In this document: in pieces, positions 1-8,199 of the stretch
Position numbering within the stretch: position 1 is the stretch's first letter
How the letters are laid out: each line of letters starts with the position of its first letter
Notes under the pieces: model-generated
Told to the model about the DNA's origin: nothing
What the model saw: only the letters and a program-made list of their open reading frames with translations
Databases searched by the model: none
Source: Anaerolineales bacterium
GTDB lineage: Bacteria; Chloroflexota; Anaerolineae; Anaerolineales; UBA11579
DNA: 64,000 nt
Direction: 5' to 3'
NCBI GenBank assembly: GCA_026129335.1
Contig: JAHCIH010000004.1
Coordinates: 86,029-150,028 of the forward strand
Position numbers and translations under genes: made by a program

Positions 1-590
1 CAATCGGCCTTGAGTTGCTCGAGCGAAACGCCGTCCGGGTCGGGGGAGGCGAGGGCGAAGCCGACCAACTCCTGGCTGGAATCGAGCAGGTCCTTTAAAT
101 CGTCGCTGCTTTGCACTGCCTTGGGGGCAGGGCTGAAAGCGAACACCGAACGGATGCCCGACTCGACCAGCGCCTGCAGATCGGCGGCGATGTGCTCTTT
201 GCTGCCGGCGTGAGAGTGGTTGAGTACGGTGGTGATGCCGGCGTCTATCGCCCCGGCCGCGCTGGACAGCGTGCTGGCGAAGATGTCTTCCGGGCGGAAC
301 GCAGAGGCCAGTTTGGACTGATGTTTTTCGCCGAAGTCGCGGCCGTTGGAGAGGAACTGGGTGCCTGCGTTGCGCAGGATGCCCTTCCACATATGGCGGT
401 GGGTGTCCACAAAGCCGGGGGCCACGATCATGCCTGTGGCGTCGATCACTTCCGCGCCAGGTTCGGTGATATCCCTGGCCACGGCCACGATCTTGGAGCC
501 TTCCACCAGCACATCACAGCCCACGGTGTTGCCCACCTGGGGGTCCAGGCTGAGTACGGTGCCGGATTTGATTAGCTTTTTACCTTCCAT
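1..590 (-). CDS. amidohydrolase (cytosine deaminase / TrzA-like), N-terminal part, cut by window edge
   Basis: Reading leftwards from ATG at 590-588, with AGAGG about 6 nt upstream, the frame stays open to the window edge (196 codons). The start resembles the N-terminal beta-sandwich of metal-dependent cyclic-amidine hydrolases, with SGTVLSLDP and then the metal site FVDTHRHMWKG, in which HxH should bind the divalent metal. The same DTHRHxW motif occurs in the amidohydrolase half of the fusion gene at 4828-7284, so the two are paralogues. It is transcribed away from the transporter operon and shares a 283-bp intergenic region with it. Family assignment is firm. The substrate (a deaminated purine, pterin or triazine type ring) cannot be read from the sequence. 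Confidence 0.85.
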   Translation of the reverse strand, partial: MEGKKLIKSGTVLSLDPQVGNTVGCDVLVEGSKIVAVARDITEPGAEVIDATGMIVAPGFVDTHRHMWKGILRNAGTQFLSNGRDFGEKHQSKLASAFRPEDIFASTLSSAAGAIDAGITTVLNHSHAGSKEHIAADLQALVESGIRSVFAFSPAPKAVQSSDDLKDLLDSSQELVGFALASPDPDGVSLEQLKAD

Positions 591-656
591 CAAAACCTCT
601 GCTTGGCTTTCGGAATGCAGCACATTGTAATTGATGTTCGGCTTTGCGTTTAGTGT

Positions 657-760
657 TATCAAACAAAATAGTGCGAGCATGTCCAGTTTGCGCCCCATTT
701 CACGAAGACGAACTCCATCTTGTAAAACCTAGGTGAACACTTTGAGCTGTTTGTTTGATA
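657..760. repeat. paired 11-bp inverted repeat in divergent intergenic region (candidate operator pair)
   Basis: TATCAAACAAA at 657-667 and its exact reverse complement TTTGTTTGATA at 750-760 flank 82 bp between the two divergent start codons. Spacing and location suit two sites bound by one regulator, possibly by looping. No regulator gene lies in the window next to it, so function is inferred. Confidence 0.5.
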
Positions 761-764
761 GGAC

Positions 765-794
765 TTGACTAAAGTCAAATTATGCGCTTACAAT
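765..794 (+). promoter_or_regulatory. sigma70-type promoter of the transporter operon, overlapped by a palindrome
   Basis: TTGACT (765-770), an 18-nt spacer and TACAAT (789-794) form a good -35/-10 pair ahead of the permease at 874. The -35 is half of the palindrome TTGACT-AA-AGTCAA (765-778), so a repressor bound there would block polymerase. The expected transcript start is near 801. Confidence 0.6.
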
Positions 795-873
795 GGCGGA
801 TAATCTTCTGGAAGTCCCTTCGAATTCCCAAATGCTCACTTCAACCTCACTCGCGTAATGTGTTAAGGGCTAC

Positions 874-1911
874 ATGCTGAGCAGCCGATCGAATCAGGCA
901 TTCACCAGATTTCTTACTTCGGTCGTTATTTCCTCGCGGTACATCCCGGTATGGATCGGGATGGTTTTGCTGCTCATCCTGGCTTATTTTGTCGCCCCCG
1001 GCACCTTATCCGCAGTTTCCTTCTCCGGCGTCCTCCCCCTCACTGCAATTCTCGCCATCGTAAGCCTCGGCCAAATGCTCGTCGTGATGACCGGCGGCAT
1101 CGATTTGTCCATCCCCGGCACCATGACCCTGGCCGCATTTGTGACCGTGGGCGTGGCTGCCGGCTCCAATGAGAACATCCTGCCGGCGCTCGGCGTGGCT
1201 TTGGGCGTTTCGGCGCTGATCGGCCTGGTCAACGGCTTGCTGGTGGCGGTCATCCGCTTGAATGCTCTGATCATCACGCTGGCCGTGGGCCAGTTGGTGC
1301 GCGGCATCTTGCTGCGCTACGCCACCACGGTGGCCAACGAAGCCTCGGTGCCCAGCGCACTCTCCGAATGGGCCATCCGCCAGAACTTTGGCGTTGGCTC
1401 CATCTTTTGGATCGGCCTCATCGTCATGGTTGTGTTCACCTTGCTGCTCGGCTACACCGGGATTGGCCGGCGCTTCAAGGCGGTGGGCGCCAACCCGGTG
1501 GCTGCGCGCATCGCCGGTTTGCGGGTGACCTCCTACGTGACCTTCGCTTATGTGGTCGCCGCCATGCTCTACGGTTTGGCCGGCTTTTTGCTGGCCTCCT
1601 TCATTCGCAGCCCCACCCAGGGCCTGGGGCTGCCTTATCTGCTCGGCCCGATCGCCGCGGTGGTCATCGGCGGCGCCTCGCTCAGTGGCGGCCTGGCCAA
1701 TGTGGCCTCCACCGCAGTGGCCGCCTTTTTCCTTACGGTACTCAGCCAGATGCTGCGCGTGTTGGGCTTCTCCACGGACCTGCAGTTCGTCGTTTTTGGG
1801 CTGGCCATCATCATCGGCATGGCAGTTTCCGGTGAACGCATTGTGGATATGGTCGAATTCTTCCAAAAACGTTTCGCCAAAACTTCAGAAAAAAGCAACC
1901 TAGCCGCATGA
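874..1911 (+). CDS. ABC transporter permease, ribose/sugar (RbsC, BPD_transp_2) type
   Basis: This 345-aa hydrophobic protein has about eight to ten membrane segments and is the usual length for RbsC-like permeases. The loop GANPVAARIAGLRV near residues 205-218 matches the cytoplasmic coupling motif of this family (GxNxxAAxxxGI). ATG at 874 follows AAGGG. It should form one half of the membrane channel, with the permease half of the fusion protein at 4828 as the other half, energised by the ATPase at 3262 and fed by the lipoprotein at 1995. RbsC-type systems carry sugars, autoinducer-2 and nucleoside-like solutes. The neighbouring amidohydrolases suggest a nitrogen-containing solute, but that is inference. 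Confidence 0.9.
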   Translation: MLSSRSNQAFTRFLTSVVISSRYIPVWIGMVLLLILAYFVAPGTLSAVSFSGVLPLTAILAIVSLGQMLVVMTGGIDLSIPGTMTLAAFVTVGVAAGSNENILPALGVALGVSALIGLVNGLLVAVIRLNALIITLAVGQLVRGILLRYATTVANEASVPSALSEWAIRQNFGVGSIFWIGLIVMVVFTLLLGYTGIGRRFKAVGANPVAARIAGLRVTSYVTFAYVVAAMLYGLAGFLLASFIRSPTQGLGLPYLLGPIAAVVIGGASLSGGLANVASTAVAAFFLTVLSQMLRVLGFSTDLQFVVFGLAIIIGMAVSGERIVDMVEFFQKRFAKTSEKSNLAA

Positions 1912-1921
1912 AGGAGGTTAC

Positions 1922-1963
1922 ATGGGACAAACGGTCAACCAACACACGTTGCCGGCCGTCTAA
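1922..1963 (+). CDS. possible 13-codon leader ORF
   Basis: A strong Shine-Dalgarno AAGGAGG (1911-1917) precedes ATG at 1922 by 4 nt and opens a frame MGQTVNQHTLPAV that stops at 1961-1963. It sits between the permease stop and the binding-protein start (1995), where no large frame uses this ribosome site. It may be a translated leader that tunes expression of the abundant binding protein, or a decayed gene start. Low certainty. Confidence 0.3.
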   Translation: MGQTVNQHTLPAV

Positions 1964-1994
1964 GTTCAAACTAGAGAAAAAGGAGAAATCGAAA

Positions 1995-3227
1995 ATGAAA
2001 CTGGTACACAGCAAGAAAATCGCCATCATCGTTGCCATCTTTGCAATGGTGTTGGCTGCCTGCGCAGCTCCCACTGCTCAGGCTCCCGCCGCCGGTGGCG
2101 ACGGGGCAGCCGCTGGAGGTTCTGAGGAGAACTTCAACGCTGACCCCGCCGTCCTGATGAAGACCATGGGCGTTTCGGATGCCTCTGGAGTCGATGATGT
2201 CGTCTTGGCCGCCATGTATCGCGCCGGGCTCCCGGTCAGCGATGAAATGGCCGCCTTGGCGCTGCAGTGCTGGCGCGAGAAGGAATGCGACACCGGCACC
2301 GGTGGCCCCATCACCGTCGCCCTGGCCGATGGCTTTGGCGAGAACCTGTGGCGCGAAGTGACCCACATGGAAATGGTGCTCCAGGCTCTCACCTATCCTG
2401 AGATCGGTCGCATCATCTACACCACCGCCATGTTCGACACCCAACAGGCCATTGCGGACATCCGCGGCCTCATCGCTCAGGATGTGGACATCATCGTCGG
2501 TTTCCCGGATGCGGGTGACGCGCTGATCCCCGTGGTGCGTGAAGCCACCGAGGCCGGCGTTATCTACGTGACCCACTCCTACGGTGTGCTCGGCGACGGC
2601 AGCGACTACTTTTCCTCCATCTCCGAAGACGTTTGTCTGTTGGGCCAGGAATTCGCTCGCATCCTGAACGAGGAAGTGGGTACCGGCAAGGTCGCCTTCC
2701 TGGGCGGCACCCCCGGCAACCCGCTGTCTGCTTACTGGCAGAGCTGTGAAGAACCCGCCTTGGGCTCCGGCATCGAGCTGGTTGGTCGTGCGGACACCTT
2801 CTGGACTCGTGAAGGTTCCTTCGACGCCATGTCTGGCTTCCTCAGCGCCCACCCCGACCTGGCTGGCGTGAGCTACGAAGCGGCTGGCTCCTTCATGGGT
2901 GGCCTGAGCGCTTACGAAGCGGCCGGCCTGCCGGTCGACCTGGTGCTCACCCTGCGCACGGATGAAACCGTCCTGTTCTGCGAATGGGTCGATATGGGCC
3001 AGCCTGAGAACTTCAAGATTTACTTCGGCTCCGGCGGCAACTATCAGTCCCGCATCGCGCTGACGGCTGCGATGATGCACCTGAACGGCTATGATGTGCC
3101 TTCGAGCATCGTTATCCCGCCGTACATGCAGGAAGTGAACCCCAGCCACTGCTACCGCGACCTGCCGGATGATGCTTCCATCTCCTCGATGGTTCCGCAT
3201 GATGTCGTGCGGGCGATGTACCCCTAA
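1995..3227 (+). CDS. ABC transporter substrate-binding lipoprotein (periplasmic-binding-protein-like, RbsB superfamily)
   Basis: The start is ATG at 1995, after AAGGAG, giving 410 aa; an upstream in-frame ATG at 1908 would put a charged stretch before the signal peptide and is rejected. Residues 1-23 are a lipoprotein signal with lipobox L-A-A-C, so Cys23 should be lipidated and the protein tethered outside the membrane. The mature part has the alternating fold of sugar-type binding proteins (for example DIRGLIAQDVDIIVGFPDAG, then ELVGRADTFWTREG). It is longer than RbsB (about 300 aa), with an extra N-terminal Ala/Gly linker. It captures the solute for the permeases around it; the ligand is unknown. 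Confidence 0.88.
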   Translation: MKLVHSKKIAIIVAIFAMVLAACAAPTAQAPAAGGDGAAAGGSEENFNADPAVLMKTMGVSDASGVDDVVLAAMYRAGLPVSDEMAALALQCWREKECDTGTGGPITVALADGFGENLWREVTHMEMVLQALTYPEIGRIIYTTAMFDTQQAIADIRGLIAQDVDIIVGFPDAGDALIPVVREATEAGVIYVTHSYGVLGDGSDYFSSISEDVCLLGQEFARILNEEVGTGKVAFLGGTPGNPLSAYWQSCEEPALGSGIELVGRADTFWTREGSFDAMSGFLSAHPDLAGVSYEAAGSFMGGLSAYEAAGLPVDLVLTLRTDETVLFCEWVDMGQPENFKIYFGSGGNYQSRIALTAAMMHLNGYDVPSSIVIPPYMQEVNPSHCYRDLPDDASISSMVPHDVVRAMYP

Positions 3228-3261
3228 TCTGAGATCCTAAGCAAGAGGGAACTCTAGGTTA

Positions 3262-4827
3262 GTGGCAAAGAAGAATCAGAACCCCAGCAGCGAGAGCCTT
3301 GCGCTCTCGCTGCTGGGGGTTTCCAAACGATACGGCACCGTCCAGGCTCTGCAGGATGTGAGCCTGGAATGCCGCCCCGGCGAGATCCATGCCGTGGTCG
3401 GCGAAAACGGTTCCGGCAAGTCCACGCTGCTGGGCATTGCCAGCGGCTTCGTGGAGCCGGACGAAGGCACGGTGCACATCATGGGCAAGCCGCTGGAGAC
3501 GGACTCGCCGGCCAGGGCGCGCGAGTTGGGCCTGGGCATGGCCTACCAGGAGATCTCCCAAGTGGCCATGATGACCGTGGCCGAGAATCTGTACTTATCC
3601 GCAGCAAAGAAATATCGCCCCACCTACTGGAAGCTGAAAGACTGGGCCATCCAGATCCTCGCCCGTTTCGAACTGGATGACCTTTTCGCCGAGGCCCCAG
3701 TGTGGAGCCTGGCGTTGGCCGAAAGGCAATTGCTGGAAGTGGCCAAAGCGCTGCTTTCCGACCCCAAGGTCTTATTGTTGGATGAACCCACCACGGCGAT
3801 GGGCCCGGCCGAAGTGGAGTGGCTGCACCGCACCATCAAAGAGCATGCCCAGCGCGGCGTGGCCGTGGTGTATGTCAGCCACCGCCTGCCCGAAGTACTC
3901 GATGTGGCCGACCGCCTTACCGTGCTGCGCGACGGCAAGAGCCAGGGCACCTACGATGCCCGCAAGGTCAGCGAATCCGAGCTGGTGGAATTGATGATCG
4001 GCCGCCCGCTGGAATCGGCCTTCCCGCCGCGCATCGAAATCAGTGAAGAGACCGAGGTCGTGCTCTCGGTGGCCGATTTGCACGGCGAATTCTTTGGCCC
4101 GGTCACCTTCGAAGCCCGCAAGGGCGAGATCATCGGCGTGGCCGGTGTGGAGGGCAACGGGCAGGGCGACCTGTTCTGGACGCTTTCCGGCACGATCCCG
4201 CCCAAGGGCGGCATCGTGCAGGTGGATGAGAAGCATGTCAACCTTACATCGCCCACCGGCGCGTTGCGCTCCGGCATCATGCTGCTCGCCGGAGACCGCA
4301 AGCGCGACGCCCTCTTTTTGGTGCTCGGCGTGACCAACAACGCCTCGGTGCAGGTACTCAACAAGTTCAGCCGCGCCGGTTGGCTGGTCCCCAGCCTGGA
4401 GCGCAAATCGGTGGCCAAAATGGCCGAGCAGCTCAAACTGCGCACGCCCTCGCTGGAGCAGCCGGTCAGCTTCCTCTCCGGCGGCAACCAGCAAAAAGTG
4501 GTCATGGCCCGCCCGTTCCTGCTGGAGACGGTGCGCGTGATTTTGGCCGACGAGCCCACCCAGGGCGTGGATGTGGCCTCCCGCTTCGACATCTACGAAG
4601 CGCTGCACACCAAGGCCAAGCAGGGCGCCGCGGTGATCGTCAAATCCAGCGATCCCATCGAACTCTCCAGCCTGTGCAACCGCGTCTTCGTCATCTCCCG
4701 CGGCCAGATCGTGCACGACATTCCGCAGGAACACCTCAGCGAGCGCACCATCATCGAGGCGATGGTGGGCGGCGCCAAGCTGGGCAATGTGGAAGAGCAG
4801 TTTACGGTACACGAAAGAGAGGACTAG
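3262..4827 (+). CDS. sugar-type ABC transporter ATPase with two nucleotide-binding domains (RbsA/MglA-like)
   Basis: GTG at 3262 starts a 521-aa protein, the usual RbsA length. Domain 1 has Walker A GENGSGKS (residues 47-54) and Walker B LLLDEPT (Asp174-Glu175), but its signature is degenerate (LALAERQ instead of LSGGQ). Domain 2 has the opposite pattern: a degenerate P-loop GVEGNGQG and a good signature LSGGNQQK with LADEPTQGVD. This asymmetry is normal in RbsA-type ATPases. It ends in TAG at 4825-4827, immediately followed by the GTG of the permease fusion, so the two are translationally coupled. It powers the transporter made by its neighbours. Confidence 0.93.
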   Translation: MAKKNQNPSSESLALSLLGVSKRYGTVQALQDVSLECRPGEIHAVVGENGSGKSTLLGIASGFVEPDEGTVHIMGKPLETDSPARARELGLGMAYQEISQVAMMTVAENLYLSAAKKYRPTYWKLKDWAIQILARFELDDLFAEAPVWSLALAERQLLEVAKALLSDPKVLLLDEPTTAMGPAEVEWLHRTIKEHAQRGVAVVYVSHRLPEVLDVADRLTVLRDGKSQGTYDARKVSESELVELMIGRPLESAFPPRIEISEETEVVLSVADLHGEFFGPVTFEARKGEIIGVAGVEGNGQGDLFWTLSGTIPPKGGIVQVDEKHVNLTSPTGALRSGIMLLAGDRKRDALFLVLGVTNNASVQVLNKFSRAGWLVPSLERKSVAKMAEQLKLRTPSLEQPVSFLSGGNQQKVVMARPFLLETVRVILADEPTQGVDVASRFDIYEALHTKAKQGAAVIVKSSDPIELSSLCNRVFVISRGQIVHDIPQEHLSERTIIEAMVGGAKLGNVEEQFTVHERED

Positions 4828-7284
4828 GTGAACCGGAACAAGGAACGCCTGAAGAAAGCCGCCATCCGCATCCGGGAGTGGTACCCCCTGATGCTGATGA
4901 TCCTGCTGATCTACGGCTTGGGCGCCTATTCCGGCTCCAGGTCCAATGCGTTCCTCTCTGAGTACAACCTGAACAGCCTTTTGCAGGCAACGCTGCCGTT
5001 GGCCATCGTCGCCATGGCTCAGGTCAACGCCATGCTGGTGGGCTACCTGGATATTTCGGTCGGCGCCATTATGGCTTTCTGCATCGTGGTGCTCTCTTTC
5101 ATTGCCACCAACAATGCCTCTCCGGAGACGGTGATGCTCGCCTTCGTGCTGGTGCTGGTCATCGGCGGCGGCATCGGCCTGTTCAATGCTTTCCTGGTGC
5201 GCGGCGTCAAGCTACCGCCGATCATTGCCACCCTGGCCACGCTGAGCATCCTGGAGGGCGTCTCGCTGGTGCTGCGGCCGGTGGCCGGCGGCCAGATCAA
5301 TTTCGAGGCGCTGAGCATCTTCAAAGCCAAAGTGGGCTGGGTACCGGTGGCCTTCATCGTCACCCTGGTGGTGGCCATCCTTTGGGATATCTGGCTGCGC
5401 CGCTCCTCCGGCGGCCTGCGCCTGCGGGCCACCGGCCGCGACGTGCGCGCCGCCCGCCGCCTGGGCATCCGCACCAAATGGATCCAGGTGCGCGCCCTGA
5501 TCCTCTCCGGCCTGCTGGCCGCGGTGGCCTCGTATTTCCTGGCGGTGCAGGTGGGCGTGGGCGACCCGCGCGCCGGCACCAACTTTGCGCTGATCAGCAT
5601 CGCTGCCGCCGCCTTGGGCGGCACCAGCCTGATGGGTGGCCTGGGCCACTTCACCGGCGCGCTGGCGGTGAGCCTGTTCCTCTCGTTGATCAGCAACATG
5701 TTCTCGCTGCGCATCATCACCGCCACCTGGATCAACGACCCGATCGTGATGGGCGCACTGACCATCTTCGGTCTGGTGCTCTACCAGGTGGAAGATCTGC
5801 GCCTGCTGATCAAAGAGAACTGGAAGAAGCTGCGCCGTGTGTTCACCGCCACCCGCGAGCGGCGTAAGGATTACGCCGTGGCCAACGTGTTCCTGAATGG
5901 CCATAGTGGCAACGGGGCGATTGCGCCGGTGCCGGAAGACCAGCGTTTGCTGCTCAAGGGCGGCACCGTGCTCACCCTGGACGCGAAGATCGGCGATTTC
6001 AAGAAGGGCGATATCCTCATCGAGGGCAAGAAGATCGTCAAAGTGGCGGCCAACATCACCTCTGAAGGCGCCCAGGTGATCGACGCCAGCAACACCATCG
6101 TCATGCCCGGCTTTGTGGACACCCACCGCCACATTTGGGAAGGCTTGCTGCGCAACATCGGCACCGATGTGCCGCTGGAGGGCAACAATAGCTACATCCG
6201 CTTTGTGCTCGGCCGGCTGGGGCGCGCCTATCGCCCGCAGGATGTGTATGCCGGCAACATCGTCAGCGCTTTCGGAGCCATCGACGCTGGCATTACCACG
6301 CTGCTGGATTGGTCGCACATCCAGGCTTCGCCGGAGCACACCGATGCGGTGATCCAGGCCCTCAAAGACTCCAACATGCGCGTCGTGTTTGCTTATGGCT
6401 TCCCCTGGTGGGGCAAGTATGAACCCAAGCAACCCGGCTGGTTCGTGCGTGCCGCGCGCATGCACTTCACCAGCAAAGACCAGCTGCTCACCTACGCATT
6501 GGCCGCTGCGGGTCCGGAGTTCACCGATTTCGAGGTCACCCGTGCGCATTGGAACATGGCCCGCTCGGTGGATGCGCGTATCACCGCCCACGTAGGCGTG
6601 GGCACCTTCGGCAAGCGCCGCAAGGTGGAGGAGTTCGGCCGCAAAGGTCCGGACTTGATGGGCTCGGACACCACTTACATTCACTGCACTACGTTGAATG
6701 ACACCGAGATCCAGATGATTGTCGACTCGGGCGGCACCGTGTCGCTGGCCGCCCCGGTGGAAATGATGATGGGCCACGGCATGCCGCCGACTCAGAAGTT
6801 CCTCGACCGCGGCCTCAAGCCCAGCCTGAGCGTGGACGTGGAGACCAACGTGCCCGGCGACATGTTCACCCAGATGCGCTCGGTGATCACCCTGCAGCAC
6901 TCGCTGATCCACGAACGCCGGCTGGCTGGCGAGAGCAAGCCGCCGCCGCTGATCTCCGACAAAGAGGTAATCGAATACGCCACCATCGAAGGCGCCCGCG
7001 CCAATGGCCTGGACCACAAGGTGGGCACACTGACGCCGGGCAAAGAGGCCGACATCATCATGCTGCGCACCGACCGCGTCAACGTCACCCCGGTCAACGA
7101 CCCCTACGGCGCGGTGGTTTGGGGTATGGACACCAGCAATATAGATACGGTGATCGTGGCCGGCAAGGTGCTCAAACAGGGCGGCCATCTGGTCAATGTC
7201 GACCTGAACGCGGTGCGCAATATGGTCTACGATGCGCGTGACCATGTGATTAAGAAGGCGCGCTTCAGGCTGCCTACTTTCTAA
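4828..7284 (+). CDS. ABC permease fused to a metal-dependent amidohydrolase
   Basis: One uninterrupted 818-codon frame starts at GTG 4828 directly after the ATPase stop. Residues about 1-335 are an RbsC-type permease with multiple membrane segments and the coupling loop GRDVRAARRLGI. After a charged stretch (KKLRRVFTATRERRKDY) and a Gly/Ala/Pro linker near residue 355, residues about 370-815 form a complete TrzA/cytosine-deaminase-like amidohydrolase. Its expected metal ligands are H433-x-H435 in FVDTHRHIWE, H588 (ITAHVG), H619 (IHCTTLND) and D670 (SVDVET). The C-terminal permease end is cytoplasmic in this family, which would place the enzyme at the channel exit. A missed stop or frameshift is not visible, although an internal GTG near 5878 could give a separate enzyme. 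Confidence 0.9.
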   Translation: MNRNKERLKKAAIRIREWYPLMLMILLIYGLGAYSGSRSNAFLSEYNLNSLLQATLPLAIVAMAQVNAMLVGYLDISVGAIMAFCIVVLSFIATNNASPETVMLAFVLVLVIGGGIGLFNAFLVRGVKLPPIIATLATLSILEGVSLVLRPVAGGQINFEALSIFKAKVGWVPVAFIVTLVVAILWDIWLRRSSGGLRLRATGRDVRAARRLGIRTKWIQVRALILSGLLAAVASYFLAVQVGVGDPRAGTNFALISIAAAALGGTSLMGGLGHFTGALAVSLFLSLISNMFSLRIITATWINDPIVMGALTIFGLVLYQVEDLRLLIKENWKKLRRVFTATRERRKDYAVANVFLNGHSGNGAIAPVPEDQRLLLKGGTVLTLDAKIGDFKKGDILIEGKKIVKVAANITSEGAQVIDASNTIVMPGFVDTHRHIWEGLLRNIGTDVPLEGNNSYIRFVLGRLGRAYRPQDVYAGNIVSAFGAIDAGITTLLDWSHIQASPEHTDAVIQALKDSNMRVVFAYGFPWWGKYEPKQPGWFVRAARMHFTSKDQLLTYALAAAGPEFTDFEVTRAHWNMARSVDARITAHVGVGTFGKRRKVEEFGRKGPDLMGSDTTYIHCTTLNDTEIQMIVDSGGTVSLAAPVEMMMGHGMPPTQKFLDRGLKPSLSVDVETNVPGDMFTQMRSVITLQHSLIHERRLAGESKPPPLISDKEVIEYATIEGARANGLDHKVGTLTPGKEADIIMLRTDRVNVTPVNDPYGAVVWGMDTSNIDTVIVAGKVLKQGGHLVNVDLNAVRNMVYDARDHVIKKARFRLPTF

Positions 7285-7293
7285 GGAGACAAG

Positions 7294-8199
7294 ATGCAAA
7301 CGAGGTTTTTGGTTCGCACCGCCGAACAGGCAGAGTTTGTGGTGCCCGAGCCGTTCAAGGGCATCAGCAAAGGCTTTCGGCGTTGGTCCATCGTCAACGG
7401 CGAGACCGGCTCTGTGCACCAGGAATTCAACATCTGCGAGCTGGACCCGGGCGGTTCAATCGACACTCACCTGCACTCCTTCGAAGAGAGCGTCTACGTA
7501 CTGGAAGGCGAGTTGGTCTGCGAGACCGGCGACGGCGCTTTTGCGCTGACCCCCGGTGACTACGGCATCATCCATGTGGCCGCCGCGCACGGCTACAAGA
7601 ACCGCGGCAAAGACAAGGTGCGCTGGGTCGAGATGCTCGCCCCGCAGCCGCGGCTGTGGAAAGAGGGCGATACCTACGCGGTGCAGCCGCAGATCAAGCA
7701 CACCGGCGAGCCGATCAAGGTGGACCCGCGCGACCCGCGCACCCGCTTCTTCGGTAACATCACCGCACAGCATATGGACCCGACCAAGCAGTCCCAGGAG
7801 CTGCTCGCCGTCTCCGGCAGCATGCGCACCGCGCTGCTGGTCTACACCGGCATCACGGTCAAGATGATGGTGGACAGCGACCTGGGCGCTTATTTGCACA
7901 CCATGTTCATGGTCAAATACATCCCCGGCGGCGGGGCCGGCAGCCACGACCATCCCTTCGAGGAAACCTACATGATCATGGATGGTGAGGTGGAGGCCTG
8001 GTTCGACAACAACACCTTTACCCTGCGGCCCGGTGATGTGGCCTGGGCCGGGGTGGGCTGCGTGCATGGCTTCAAGAACAAGACCGAGGCCACCGTGCAG
8101 TGGTTGGAGACCTCCGCACCGCAGTCGCCCTCGCGCTATGCCTATCGTTTCGGGCGCGACTGGGATTATTTCGAGAACAAGCTCAAGGAGACTGGCTGA
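7294..8199 (+). CDS. bicupin protein (two cupin_2 domains)
   Basis: The 301-aa protein begins at ATG 7294; its Shine-Dalgarno AAGGAG overlaps the previous stop codon. Two cupin barrels are clear: motif one DTHLHSFEESVYVLEGE near residues 57-73 and motif two SHDHPFEETYMIMDGE near 216-231, each with the His-x-His and Glu expected to bind a metal, followed by PGD and a later His. Ureidoglycine aminohydrolases of purine breakdown are bicupins of this size, and that role would fit beside amidohydrolases, but other bicupin functions are possible. It overlaps the next gene by one base (TGATG). Confidence 0.8.
   Translation: MQTRFLVRTAEQAEFVVPEPFKGISKGFRRWSIVNGETGSVHQEFNICELDPGGSIDTHLHSFEESVYVLEGELVCETGDGAFALTPGDYGIIHVAAAHGYKNRGKDKVRWVEMLAPQPRLWKEGDTYAVQPQIKHTGEPIKVDPRDPRTRFFGNITAQHMDPTKQSQELLAVSGSMRTALLVYTGITVKMMVDSDLGAYLHTMFMVKYIPGGGAGSHDHPFEETYMIMDGEVEAWFDNNTFTLRPGDVAWAGVGCVHGFKNKTEATVQWLETSAPQSPSRYAYRFGRDWDYFENKLKETG

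Noticed and set aside
10..630. Plus-strand frames of 67-154 codons at the left edge
   Set aside because: They lie opposite the amidohydrolase on the minus strand, which has family motifs and a ribosome site.
1908..1994. ATG at 1908 as the start of the binding protein
   Set aside because: It would add 29 charged residues before the lipoprotein signal; ATG 1995 has its own AAGGAG.
5212..7419. Minus-strand frame of 735 codons opposite the permease-amidohydrolase gene
   Set aside because: His/Ala/Arg/Gly-rich, no motifs; a shadow of the GC-rich third codon positions of the real gene.
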